Shown one piece after another: positions 7,927 to 15,701 of a stretch of DNA of 64,000 nucleotides. A program made the position numbers and the translations under genes. Within the stretch, counting starts at the first letter, position 1. The number at the start of each line of letters is the position of its first letter. The DNA comes from DASXRA01 sp036506155 (GTDB taxonomy: Bacteria; Actinomycetota; Actinomycetes; Mycobacteriales; Jatrophihabitantaceae). Location of the stretch: contig DASXSF010000105.1 in assembly GCA_036506155.1 (NCBI GenBank), positions 62,001 through 126,000 on the forward strand. Direction: 5' to 3'. The notes under the pieces were generated by a model. That model did not search any database. It worked only from the letters and a program-made list of their open reading frames with translations, and was not told the origin of the DNA.

Positions 7927-8861
7927 GGCGCGCGCTGGTGGCAGCGGGCATCACGTCGCGCCATCTGGCGGAGGGTTACCAGTTGTGCCGGCGGCTCAAC
8001 GCTGCGCACGGTAAGACGTACTACCTGGCGACGCTGCTCCTGCCGCCGGCCAAGCGCCCGTACGTGCATGCCCTGTACGGGTTCGCGCGTTACGCGGACG
8101 ACATCGTCGACGGCTTCGGCCCCGACCGCACGGACCGGTTCGAGGCATGGAGCGCCGAGTTCCTCGCCGACCTCGAACTCGGCACGTCCGTGGACCCGGT
8201 ATGCCGGGCGGTGATCGACACGATCAGCCGGTGGGGCATCCCGCATACGTACTTCGCCGACTTCCTCAGCGCGATGCGCTCGGACCTCACCGCTACGAGC
8301 TACCAGACTCATGATGATCTGGCCGCCTACATGTGGGGCTCGGCCGCGGTGATCGGGCTGGAGATGCTGCCGATCCTCGGACGGGCCGACGCGTCGATCG
8401 ATCGGGAAGTGCTCGAGCCGTACGCGGCCGACCTGGGCATAGCCTTCCAGCTCACGAACTTCCTGCGTGACATCGCTGAGGACCTGGCGAGGGGGCGCGT
8501 TTACCTGCCGCAGGAGTCGCTTTCCAGGTTCGGTGTCGATCGCGACCGGCTGTGCCGCGCCGTGCGCGCCCGAGCGGTCGACGAGCCGATCCGCAACCTG
8601 CTGGCGGCCGAGATCGCCCGTACGCGCGACCTTTACCTGCGCGCCGTCCCGGGCATCGAACTCGTCCACCCGACCTCGCGAGACTGCCTGCGCACCGCGA
8701 CCGCGCTGTACAGCCGCATCCTCGATGAAATTGAAGCGGCCGACTACAACGTGTTCGGCGGACGGCTCAGCGTACCGATCGGCCGCCGGGCGGGGGTCGC
8801 AGCACGTGGCCTGGTCGGGGCGCTCGTCGCACGGCGCTACGACCAAGCGCAACCCACGTAG
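7923..8861 (+). CDS. crtB: Phytoene synthase
   Basis: A 312-residue squalene/phytoene synthase that condenses two geranylgeranyl diphosphates head to head into phytoene. It has YGFARYADDIVDGF (first Asp-rich motif) and LTNFLRDIAEDLARGRVYLP (second motif with the GRVYLP signature). Third gene of the crtE-crtI-crtB operon, overlapping crtI by 4 bp. Its last 95 bp are overlapped on the opposite strand by the 3' end of crtYd, an unusually long convergent overlap. Confidence 0.93.
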   Translation: MRRALVAAGITSRHLAEGYQLCRRLNAAHGKTYYLATLLLPPAKRPYVHALYGFARYADDIVDGFGPDRTDRFEAWSAEFLADLELGTSVDPVCRAVIDTISRWGIPHTYFADFLSAMRSDLTATSYQTHDDLAAYMWGSAAVIGLEMLPILGRADASIDREVLEPYAADLGIAFQLTNFLRDIAEDLARGRVYLPQESLSRFGVDRDRLCRAVRARAVDEPIRNLLAAEIARTRDLYLRAVPGIELVHPTSRDCLRTATALYSRILDEIEAADYNVFGGRLSVPIGRRAGVAARGLVGALVARRYDQAQPT

Positions 8862-9123
8862 CGAGCGTCAGCAGCACCATGGCGAAGCCGAACGCCACGT
8901 CCTCGATCGGCGCGTACGCGATGCGCACGCCGGTGATTGTGGCGGGGTCGTAGCGCACGACGGGCAACCCCGCAAGAACGCCGTCGACGATCAGCTGAAA
9001 GAACAACACGATGCCGTATGCGGTCCAGAACGCCTTTCGGCGCAGGAGACGCGTGCGCACCACCGCCAGGTCGACGAGCACCGCGGCGACGATCCCCGTG
9101 AGAGCCAGTGCCGTGTAGCTCAC
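8767..9123 (-). CDS. crtYd: Lycopene cyclase subunit CrtYd
   Basis: A 118-residue membrane protein, second half of the heterodimeric actinobacterial lycopene cyclase (CrtYc/CrtYd; homologous to the N-terminal half of fungal CarRA). It has three or so helices and the conserved acidic motif in IAYAPIEDVAFGFAMVL. GTG at 9121-9123 overlaps the crtYc stop (GTGA), so the subunits are translated together. The last part (RRAPRPGHVLRPPP) is basic, not membrane-like, and lies entirely antisense to crtB. The core may end nearer 8860, the rest being a run-on to the first stop. Confidence 0.85.
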   Translation of the reverse strand: MSYTALALTGIVAAVLVDLAVVRTRLLRRKAFWTAYGIVLFFQLIVDGVLAGLPVVRYDPATITGVRIAYAPIEDVAFGFAMVLLTLATWVALGRSAVRRAPRPGHVLRPPPGGRSVR

Positions 9124-9452
9124 GACTCGTCGCCTATCGTCCACTGTGGACGCCGCCGGCGCACCGCTTCCAACGTCAAAATGGCGCAGGTGGGTATCAC
9201 CACGAAGAACAGCAACTCCTCCAGGGGCAGTCTGCCGGGCAGCGTCACTCCCGTCGTCCACCGGCGGTCGTAGCGCCACTGGTGATGGTCGATGGCGTAA
9301 ACGTCCCACGCGGCGAAGATCGCCACGGTCGGGGCGAGTGCGAGCAGCAGGCGGCGCCAGCGCGCATACACCTGCGTATGGAGGAGCAACTCGAGCGGCG
9401 CCGTACCGACCAGGCACCCGGTGAGCAACGCCAGGTAGACGAAATGGCCCAT
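9120..9452 (-). CDS. crtYc: Lycopene cyclase subunit CrtYc
   Basis: A 110-residue polytopic protein, first half of the heterodimeric lycopene beta-cyclase. Its hallmark is GRLPLEELLFFVVIPTCAIL, carrying the paired glutamates at the membrane surface. Helices around FVYLALLTGCLVGTAPLELLL and LLLALAPTVAIFAAWDVYAI are evident. The ATG at 9450-9452 shares a base with the stop of the upstream regulator gene (TGATG), so translation is coupled to it. With CrtYd it would cyclise lycopene to gamma- or beta-carotene. Confidence 0.87.
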   Translation of the reverse strand: MGHFVYLALLTGCLVGTAPLELLLHTQVYARWRRLLLALAPTVAIFAAWDVYAIDHHQWRYDRRWTTGVTLPGRLPLEELLFFVVIPTCAILTLEAVRRRRPQWTIGDES

Positions 9453-9799
9453 CAGTAGCCGGCGACCTGGGCGCGGCGTTTCACCTCGGTGCCGCGGTTG
9501 TCGCGCAGCGCCTGGATGGGCGTGCCCGGCAGCGACTCGTCCGCGCGGAACAACCAGGTCACGATCTCGTCGTCCTGATAGCCCGCGTCGCGAAGCAACG
9601 TCACCACGCCGGGCAGGCCCTTCACGACCGCGCCCTGATGGATGAACGCCGCCGGCACGCAGCGCTCGCCTTCGACGTCGCGCACCGCGAGCAGCACGCC
9701 GTCGCGTATCCACTGGGTGATCCGCTTCGGTGGGACGCCCAGCGCCTGTGCAGCCTCGGGGACAGCGATCAGCTCCAGGTCCGGCGCCTCCTCGGGCAT
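9452..9799 (-). CDS. Rv2175c-family DNA-binding protein
   Basis: A 115-residue protein with a winged-helix/HTH N-terminal half (VPEAAQALGVPPKRITQWIRDG) and the family C-terminal part (VVTLLRDAGYQDDEIVTWLF, then PIQALRDNRGTEVKRRAQ). The M. tuberculosis homologue Rv2175c binds DNA and is phosphorylated by the adjacent kinase PknL. A PknL-like kinase gene lies 1.8 kb away here. The unusual point is direct coupling of its stop to the crtYc start, which suggests control linked to carotenoid cyclisation. That functional link is inference. Confidence 0.85.
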   Translation of the reverse strand: MPEEAPDLELIAVPEAAQALGVPPKRITQWIRDGVLLAVRDVEGERCVPAAFIHQGAVVKGLPGVVTLLRDAGYQDDEIVTWLFRADESLPGTPIQALRDNRGTEVKRRAQVAGY

Positions 9800-9819
9800 G
9801 CCGACTAGCCTGCCACAAC

Positions 9820-10572
9820 TCAGTCGCGGCGAGCGAAGATTGCCTGCGTGACGTAGCGGGCGTGTACGAGCCGGTTGCCGATCACTTCACGTACGGCGTC
9901 GAGCAGCGCCGCGAGCTGGCCGGCCGGCAGTGTGCTGTGATCACTGTGCGTGCGGATGAGCGCCAGCCACTCGTCACGAGTGTAGTCGCGCTCCCATGGG
10001 TAGTGGCGCAGGTCGACGCTTGCGAACAGTCCGCTTCTGCGCAGCTGATCGGCGGCCGGTGGGATCGTCGCCGGGCCGCCGCCGCGCACGACGGCCCGGT
10101 CGGTCACCTGCGGGGCAACCCGGGCGTAGGCGCCGTCGATGCGCGCGCGCAGGCCGGCGTCGATGGAGGAGAAGTTCCAGAACGGGGCAAGCAATCCGCC
10201 CGAACGCAGCAGCGCCGCCGCCTTGGCGGCGCCGGCATCCGGGTCGATCCAGTGCCACGCCTGCCCGCTGACGATCAGGTCGAAGCGGCGCCCGCCCGCC
10301 TTCCATCGCTCGAACGTCCCGATTTCGACGGCGATCCCATGCGTGCGGGCGACCGCTGCCATGCGCACGTCGACTTCGACGCCGAGCACCGGGACGCCCC
10401 GTTCGGCGAGCAGCTGCGCCGCCTTGCCGGTACCGCAGCCGACGTCGAGCGCGTCAGCGGGGCCGCGCGCGAGCAGGTCATCGATGAGCGCCCGTGGGTA
10501 GCCCGGCCGCACCCGGTCGTACGCCTCGGCCACTGCCCCGAACGACTCGGCGCGCGCGCGGTTGGTGTGCAC
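9820..10572 (-). CDS. Class I SAM-dependent methyltransferase
   Basis: A 250-residue methyltransferase of the UbiE/Methyltransf_11 type. Starts with the common AESFGAVAEAYDRVRPGYP, then motif I ALDVGCGTGKAAQLL, acidic loop VLGVEVDVRM, and LIVSGQAWHWIDP with LLRSGGLLAPFWN (motifs II/III). GTG at 10572 chosen: it lies 5 nt after the upstream stop and directly before the conserved start; in-frame codons further upstream would overlap that gene. Substrate unknown. Confidence 0.8.
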   Translation of the reverse strand: MHTNRARAESFGAVAEAYDRVRPGYPRALIDDLLARGPADALDVGCGTGKAAQLLAERGVPVLGVEVDVRMAAVARTHGIAVEIGTFERWKAGGRRFDLIVSGQAWHWIDPDAGAAKAAALLRSGGLLAPFWNFSSIDAGLRARIDGAYARVAPQVTDRAVVRGGGPATIPPAADQLRRSGLFASVDLRHYPWERDYTRDEWLALIRTHSDHSTLPAGQLAALLDAVREVIGNRLVHARYVTQAIFARRD

Positions 10573-10576
10573 CCGG

Positions 10577-11410
10577 TCAGTCCGGTTCAACGCGCCACCC
10601 CTCCTCCGGAGGACGCGGCGAGCGCATCGGCGCCGCATCGGTCAGCGGCTGCACGTCCGCGCCGACCAGCCCGTCGAGTGCCGCACCGGCCACTACCCGC
10701 GTGGGGAACGTCGCCGACGCGGCCGCTTGCCGGACCGCCCGCAGGGGCAATCGAGCACGGCTGGCTGCCAGCACGAGGTTGCCGTAGCGGCGCTTGCCCA
10801 GCACGCCGCCGGAGCCGGTGAGGAGCACCTGGGGCAGCACGGTGCGCGCCGTCGCGACGACGCGTCGGGTGTAAGTGAGCGGCGGCCCGTCGGTCAGGTT
10901 GGCCAGCAGCACGCCGTCGGGGCGCAGCACGCGGGCCGCGTCTGCGAGGAACTCCCGGGTGGTCAGCTCGCCGGGTACCCGCCCGCCCAGGTAGGCGTCG
11001 ACCACGATGACGTCCGCGCTGCGGTCGCGCATGCCGCGCACACCGTCCCGGCCGGACTGTGGTCGCACCCGGATCCGGGCGCCGCGCGGCAACGGCAGCC
11101 GGGCCCGCACCAGCTCGACCAGCGCGGTGTCCGGCTCCAGCACGACCTGCGACGACCCGGGGCGCGTCGCCGCGACATAGCGTGCGAACGTGCACCCGCC
11201 GCCCCCTACATGGACGACCGCGATCGGGCCGGGGGGCAGCGCGTCGACGACGTCAGCCATGCTGCGCAAATACTCGAAGTCGAGATACGTCGGATCGTCG
11301 AGGTCCACATAGGACTGCCGGATCCGGTCGACCAGGAGCAGCCAGCCTCCGGGACGGTCGGCATCGGCAAGCAGTTCGGCCACTCCCGACTCGACCGGCA
11401 CCGCATGCAC
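10577..11410 (-). CDS. Spermidine synthase-like methyltransferase-fold protein
   Basis: About 277 residues with the spermidine synthase fold: RQSYVDLDDPTYLDFEYLR, the cofactor-binding GPIAVVHVGGGGCTFARYV, VVLEPDTALVELVR, and VIVVDAYLGGRVPGELTT. Many actinobacterial proteins of this family lack proven aminopropyltransferase activity, so the reaction is left open. GTG at 11410 was chosen because the longer upstream reading frame is a low-complexity Arg/Ser-rich run inside a repeat-related region; GTG four codons later is another candidate. It overlaps no neighbour and lies 4 bp upstream of the methyltransferase gene, in the same operon. Confidence 0.72.
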   Translation of the reverse strand: MHAVPVESGVAELLADADRPGGWLLLVDRIRQSYVDLDDPTYLDFEYLRSMADVVDALPPGPIAVVHVGGGGCTFARYVAATRPGSSQVVLEPDTALVELVRARLPLPRGARIRVRPQSGRDGVRGMRDRSADVIVVDAYLGGRVPGELTTREFLADAARVLRPDGVLLANLTDGPPLTYTRRVVATARTVLPQVLLTGSGGVLGKRRYGNLVLAASRARLPLRAVRQAAASATFPTRVVAGAALDGLVGADVQPLTDAAPMRSPRPPEEGWRVEPD

Positions 11411-11456
11411 GATCCCCAGGCTAACGATCAACGCTCGCGAGCGGGCGGACCCGTCG

Positions 11457-11560
11457 CGCGATGAGCGCTCGCGCGAAGAGCCCGGCGCCGCGACGCGGGC
11501 GCGCCGAAGGCGCGTGCGGAGATCCGGGTCCACCCGAGCGGCAGCGAGTGATGGGGACCG
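11457..11560. repeat. Diverged copy of the 126-bp repeat family, in the upstream gap of the kinase gene
   Basis: This part of the 233-bp gap between 11411 and 11643 begins GATGAGCGCTCGCGCGAAGA. Over roughly 45 bp it matches the reverse complement of the tandem repeat at 38.6-39.0 kb, followed by weaker matches (GCGCGCCGAAGGCGCG, then CCACCCGAGCG). The rest of the gap has only the -10 element of the kinase gene. Confidence 0.45.
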
Positions 11561-11631
11561 AGATTCGCGCAGCCGGAGCAGGGACGGTGCAGACACGGAT
11601 CCGCCTAGGCGGGAAAGAACGGCGCGACATC

Positions 11632-11637
11632 TAGAAT
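11632..11637 (+). promoter_or_regulatory. -10 element of the PASTA kinase gene
   Basis: TAGAAT followed by 6 nt and the GTG start at 11644, with no Shine-Dalgarno sequence between. This predicts a leaderless transcript. Confidence 0.55.
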
Positions 11638-11643
11638 CCCGGT

Positions 11644-13623
11644 GTGCAGACGGCCACCGCAGATCCGCTGGTCGGCCGCCTCCTCGACGGCAGATACAGG
11701 ATCCGCGCCCGGATCGCCCGCGGCGGGATGTCGACGGTCTACCGGGCCGTCGACGAGCGGCTCGACCGCCTCGTCGCGGTCAAAGTCATGTCCAGTGGGC
11801 TGTCCGCCGATCCCGAGTTCGCCGACCGGTTCACCCGCGAGGCACGTGCCTCGGCGAAGCTTTCGCACATCAACACCGTTGCCGTCTACGACCAGGGCTC
11901 GGAAGACACGGCCTACGGGCGCCTCGTCTACCTGGTCATGGAGCTGGTCACCGGCCGCACGCTGCGCGACCTGCTGCGCGAACGCGGCAGGCTCCGGCCC
12001 GCCGAGGCAGTCTCGATCATGGAGCCGGTGCTCGCCGCGCTCGCGGTGGCGCACCGCGCCGGGCTGGTGCACCGCGACGTCAAGCCGGAGAACATCCTGC
12101 TGTCCGACGAGGGGGTCATTAAGGTCGCCGACTTCGGTCTCGCCCGCGCAGTGGGCGCCGAGGGCACCGCCACCCAGGCCGGGGTGATGATGGGCACCGT
12201 CGCCTACTGCTCGCCGGAGCAGGTGACCCGGGGCAACACCGACCAGCGCTCGGACGTGTACTCGGCGGGCATCGTGCTCTACGAACTGCTCACCGGCCAA
12301 GCGCCCTACGTAGGCGACACCGCGATGGCGGTCGCCTACCAGCACGTGCACTCCAGGGTGCCGGCGCCGTCGTCGCAGGTCCCGGGCATCGCCGCGCAAC
12401 TGGACGACCTGGTGGTGCGCGCCACCGATAGTGATCCCGCAGGGCGCCCGAGTGACGCCGGCGCCTTCCTCGCCGAACTGGCGGACGTGCGCACCGAGCT
12501 GAACCTGCCGGTGGTGCCCGTGCCCGCCCGGCGCCGCCCGAACGGCAACCGGCCGAGCGCCACCGCGGACACCGCCGCTGCGCCCGACGTGGGCACAACC
12601 CAGCGACTGGTTCCTGGCTCCGGCGTGCACCACACAGCGGTGGGGAGCCCGCCCGGCCTCCTGCCGCCGCCCTCCCCGCCGCCGGTGGCCCCGCCGCGCG
12701 GGCCGACAGGCCAGTCGCCCCTCGCCGCCAGTCACCGCAAGCGCCGCCGCGGCCTCCTGATCATCGTTCTGGTGTTCCTCTTGATCGGCGCCGGTGCGGG
12801 GTTCACCGGGTGGTGGCTCGTCGCAGGACGCTTCGCCCGGGTGCCGGCGGTCGGTGGCGAGCCCCAGGCAACTGCCCTGGCGGCGCTGCATCATGCCGGG
12901 TTCAACGTCACGACCAGCGAGGTCAACGACGAGAACGTCCCGCAGGGCCACGCTGTCGGCACGCGACCGGCAGCCGGGAGCCAAGTGCGCCGGCACGGGC
13001 ACGTCACGCTGTTGATCTCGCTCGGCCCGAAGCTCTACGAGATCCCGCAGCTGCGGGGAAAGTCACAGGGCGACGCCACGGACGCACTCGGCGCGTTGCC
13101 CGTCGACGTCAGCACCACGCAACGCTTCGACGACAACGTCCCGAAAGATCACGTGATCGGCACCTCGCCGGGCGCGGGCACCCAGGTTCGCGCTCACACA
13201 TCGGTGACGCTCATCGTGTCCAGCGGCCCGCAGTTGCTGCCTGTGCCTGACATCACCGGCCAGAACCAGGACGACGCCACGAATCTGCTGCAGAACGCGG
13301 GCTTCGACGTGAACGTTGTCCAGGAGTTCAACGACAGCGTCGACCAGGGCACGGTGATCTCGCAGGACCCGGGCGCCGGCTCGCAACTGGAGAAGGGGCA
13401 CACCGTGACGATCACGGTGTCCAAGGGCTCCGAGACGGTCACCGTGCCGGACATTGCCACGGGCACGCCTGTCGACCAGGCGCGCAAGACACTCGAAGAC
13501 GCCGGGCTGAGGGTGAAGGTGCGCGAGATCCTGGGCGGCGCCTCCGGCACCGTGTTCCAGCTGGACCCGCCGTCCGGTACGCCGGTCCATCGCGGCGACA
13601 CAATCACCGTGTACGTCTTCTGA
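11644..13623 (+). CDS. pknL: PASTA-domain serine/threonine protein kinase (PknL-like)
   Basis: A 659-residue single-pass membrane kinase. Kinase domain about 14-280: RIARGGMSTVYRA loop, catalytic Lys47 in VAVKVM, HRDVKPEN (143-150), DFG (163-165), and GTVAYCSPEQ in the activation segment. A Pro-rich linker leads to a basic RKRRR stop-transfer region and a helix at about 370-393. Four extracellular PASTA repeats follow (about 398-659), predicted to sense peptidoglycan or muropeptides. Position near the Rv2175c-like gene and aroG matches PknL (Rv2176), although M. tuberculosis PknL lacks this PASTA array, so it may be functionally closer to PknB. Confidence 0.88.
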   Translation: MQTATADPLVGRLLDGRYRIRARIARGGMSTVYRAVDERLDRLVAVKVMSSGLSADPEFADRFTREARASAKLSHINTVAVYDQGSEDTAYGRLVYLVMELVTGRTLRDLLRERGRLRPAEAVSIMEPVLAALAVAHRAGLVHRDVKPENILLSDEGVIKVADFGLARAVGAEGTATQAGVMMGTVAYCSPEQVTRGNTDQRSDVYSAGIVLYELLTGQAPYVGDTAMAVAYQHVHSRVPAPSSQVPGIAAQLDDLVVRATDSDPAGRPSDAGAFLAELADVRTELNLPVVPVPARRRPNGNRPSATADTAAAPDVGTTQRLVPGSGVHHTAVGSPPGLLPPPSPPPVAPPRGPTGQSPLAASHRKRRRGLLIIVLVFLLIGAGAGFTGWWLVAGRFARVPAVGGEPQATALAALHHAGFNVTTSEVNDENVPQGHAVGTRPAAGSQVRRHGHVTLLISLGPKLYEIPQLRGKSQGDATDALGALPVDVSTTQRFDDNVPKDHVIGTSPGAGTQVRAHTSVTLIVSSGPQLLPVPDITGQNQDDATNLLQNAGFDVNVVQEFNDSVDQGTVISQDPGAGSQLEKGHTVTITVSKGSETVTVPDIATGTPVDQARKTLEDAGLRVKVREILGGASGTVFQLDPPSGTPVHRGDTITVYVF

Positions 13624-13649
13624 CCCACGGGGTTCTGGCGCGCGGGTTT

Positions 13650-13689
13650 ACATGCAGATCGTGTCGTGCTGTCATCCCGATCTGCATGT
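13650..13689. terminator. Perfect 12-bp inverted repeat downstream of pknL
   Basis: ACATGCAGATCG (13650-13661) and CGATCTGCATGT (13678-13689) pair perfectly around a 16-nt loop, starting 26 nt after the pknL stop. No T-run follows. It could be a factor-assisted terminator hairpin or an operator for the downstream gene, whose start lies 78 nt further on. Confidence 0.45.
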
Positions 13690-13767
13690 GATCAGGTGTT
13701 CGAAGCCGCTATCCACAGATCAACCGCGCCCGCACTACACCGCGCGATCGGCCTCAATGATCGGCAG

Positions 13768-14682
13768 GTGAACGACCCCGGCGATGCACGCCGCGTAACG
13801 ACCTGGGCTGGGCTGCGTCAGCGCGGCATCACCAGCTCACGCATCCGGGCCCAGCTCGCCGCGCGGCGTTGGCAACGACTCGGGTATGCGATCGTGCTGC
13901 ACAACGGGCCACTGTCCGAGCGGCAACGCTGGCGGGTCGCTTTGGTGCACGCCGGGCCACGCGGCCTGCTGACCGCCTTTACCGGAGCCCAGGCATTCGG
14001 CCTGCGGGGCTGGGAACGCGAAACCGTGCACGTGCTGGCGCCCAGCGGCACGCGGGTACGGCAGGGCTGCCCAGTGCCGATGTGCCTTCATGTCGACTCG
14101 CACTGGGACCGTGTCCGCCGGCATCGTGACAGCGTGGTCCAGGCGCTCCCCGATGCGCTGCTTCGCGCGGCGGTGACGTTCGATTCCGCGCGACCCGCCT
14201 GCGGGATACTTGCAGCCGCCGTCCAGCAACGCCTCGCCACACCCGAGTCTCTGCGAGCGGCGCTCGTCCGAGCACCCAGAGCTCGCCATCGCGCGGCCCT
14301 GATCGCCGCAGTCGAGGACATCGAGCAAGGCGCCCAAGCGTTGAGCGAGATCGACTTCGCGCGTCTGTGCCGGCTCTACCGGCTGCCGGAGCCGCAACGT
14401 CAGGTGATACGCGTGGACGCCTCAGGCCGCCGCCGCTACTTGGACGCGGTCTGGCGGCGGCGCGATGGGCGCATGGTCGTTGTCGAGGTGGACGGCGCGC
14501 TACACCTGGCCCCGGGCCGATGGTGGGAGGACCAGTTGCGTCAGAACGAGCTGACGCTCGGTGACGCGCTCGTGCTCAGGTTCCCAAGCGTCGTCGTCAG
14601 GACGGAGCCCGCCCTGGTGGCTGCGCAGCTGCGCCGAGCACTGGAGGCTTGCCGGGTACCCTCCGGGCCATGGTCATCGTGA
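13768..14682 (+). CDS. DUF559/AbiEi-like protein with a Vsr-type nuclease fold
   Basis: A 304-residue protein of a kind common in actinobacteria. The N-terminal part (TWAGLRQRGITSSRIRAQLA, RWQRLGYAIVLH) resembles the AbiEi antitoxin winged helix. The C-terminal part resembles the DUF559/Vsr endonuclease-like fold: LDAVWRRRDGRMVVVEVDG, then LTLGDALVLRFPSVVVR. Catalytic-type Asp and Glu are present (LDAVW, VEVDG). No partner toxin gene is adjacent. GTG at 13768 is a compromise; the frame is open upstream to 13666 and an internal GTG lies before TTWAGL. Function unknown. Overlaps aroF by 13 bp. Confidence 0.65.
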   Translation: MNDPGDARRVTTWAGLRQRGITSSRIRAQLAARRWQRLGYAIVLHNGPLSERQRWRVALVHAGPRGLLTAFTGAQAFGLRGWERETVHVLAPSGTRVRQGCPVPMCLHVDSHWDRVRRHRDSVVQALPDALLRAAVTFDSARPACGILAAAVQQRLATPESLRAALVRAPRARHRAALIAAVEDIEQGAQALSEIDFARLCRLYRLPEPQRQVIRVDASGRRRYLDAVWRRRDGRMVVVEVDGALHLAPGRWWEDQLRQNELTLGDALVLRFPSVVVRTEPALVAAQLRRALEACRVPSGPWSS

Positions 14683-15701
14683 TGGCGCCGGGTGCCAGCG
14701 AGGCGGAGATCGGTACCGTGACGGCGCATATCGAGGCGCATGGCGGCAAGGCATTCGTCAGCCGGGGCGTCACCCGGACGATCATCGGCGTCATCGGCAC
14801 CGAGGACGTGCTCGAGACGCTGGATGTCAGTGGCCTTTCCGGTGTGACCGAGACGATGCGGATCACGGCGCCGTACAAGCTGGTGTCTGCACAGAACCAC
14901 CCGCGGCGCACGACCGTGCGGGTCGGCGGCGTGCCGATCGGGCCGGACACATTCACGCTGATCGCCGGGCCGTGCGCCGTCGAAACGGCCGAGCAGACCC
15001 TTGCGGCGGCCCGGATGGCCAAGAAGGCAGGGGCGACGCTCCTGCGAGGCGGGGCGTACAAGCCGCGCACCTCGCCGTACGCGTTCCAGGGGCTGGGCGC
15101 GGCGGGCCTCGCCATTCTCGCCGCGGTGCGCGACGAGGTCGGCCTGCCGGTCGTCACAGAGGTCACCGAGGTCGCCGATGTCGACGTCGTCGCCGAGCAC
15201 GCGGACATGCTTCAGGTCGGCACGCGGAACATGCAGAACTTCGGGCTGCTGCAGGCGGTGGGCGCCGCCGGCAGGCCGGTGATGCTCAAGCGCGGCCTCA
15301 CCGCGACGTACGAGGAGTGGCTGATGGCAGCGGAGTACATCGCGCAGCGCGGCAACCTCGACATCGTGCTGTGCGAGCGCGGTGTGCGCGGCTTCGAGCC
15401 GACGATCCGCAACATGCTGGACGTGTCGGCCGTGCCGCTGGTGCAGCGGCTCTCGCACCTGCCGGTCATCGTCGACCCGTCACACGCGGCAGGGCGGCGC
15501 GACCTGGTGGTGCCGCTTGCCCGGGCCGGCATGGCCGCAGGCGCCGACGGGGTGATGGTCGACGTGCACCCGAGTCCCGAGACGGCGCTGTGCGACGGGG
15601 CTCAGGCGCTCGTCGGCGAGCTCCTGGACGAGCTGGCCGAGGCAGTGGCGACGATCCCGGCGCTGCTCGGCCGGACGTCAGCCGCGCACCTCGCGGGCTA
15701 G
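14670..15701 (+). CDS. aroF: 3-deoxy-7-phosphoheptulonate synthase, class I beta
   Basis: A 343-residue DAHP synthase, first enzyme of the shikimate pathway (phosphoenolpyruvate + erythrose 4-phosphate). An N-terminal ferredoxin-like regulatory domain (about 1-75, MVIVMAPGASEAEIGTV) precedes the TIM barrel. Barrel landmarks: LIAGPCAVET, LLRGGAYKPRTSPYAFQG, VGTRNMQNF, MLKRGLTATYEEWL, and VDPSHAAGRRD. This layout is that of the Thermotoga-type (AroA-I-beta) enzyme, with the N-terminal domain mediating feedback control. A non-homologous class II enzyme is encoded 1.6 kb away. Confidence 0.9.
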   Translation: MVIVMAPGASEAEIGTVTAHIEAHGGKAFVSRGVTRTIIGVIGTEDVLETLDVSGLSGVTETMRITAPYKLVSAQNHPRRTTVRVGGVPIGPDTFTLIAGPCAVETAEQTLAAARMAKKAGATLLRGGAYKPRTSPYAFQGLGAAGLAILAAVRDEVGLPVVTEVTEVADVDVVAEHADMLQVGTRNMQNFGLLQAVGAAGRPVMLKRGLTATYEEWLMAAEYIAQRGNLDIVLCERGVRGFEPTIRNMLDVSAVPLVQRLSHLPVIVDPSHAAGRRDLVVPLARAGMAAGADGVMVDVHPSPETALCDGAQALVGELLDELAEAVATIPALLGRTSAAHLAG

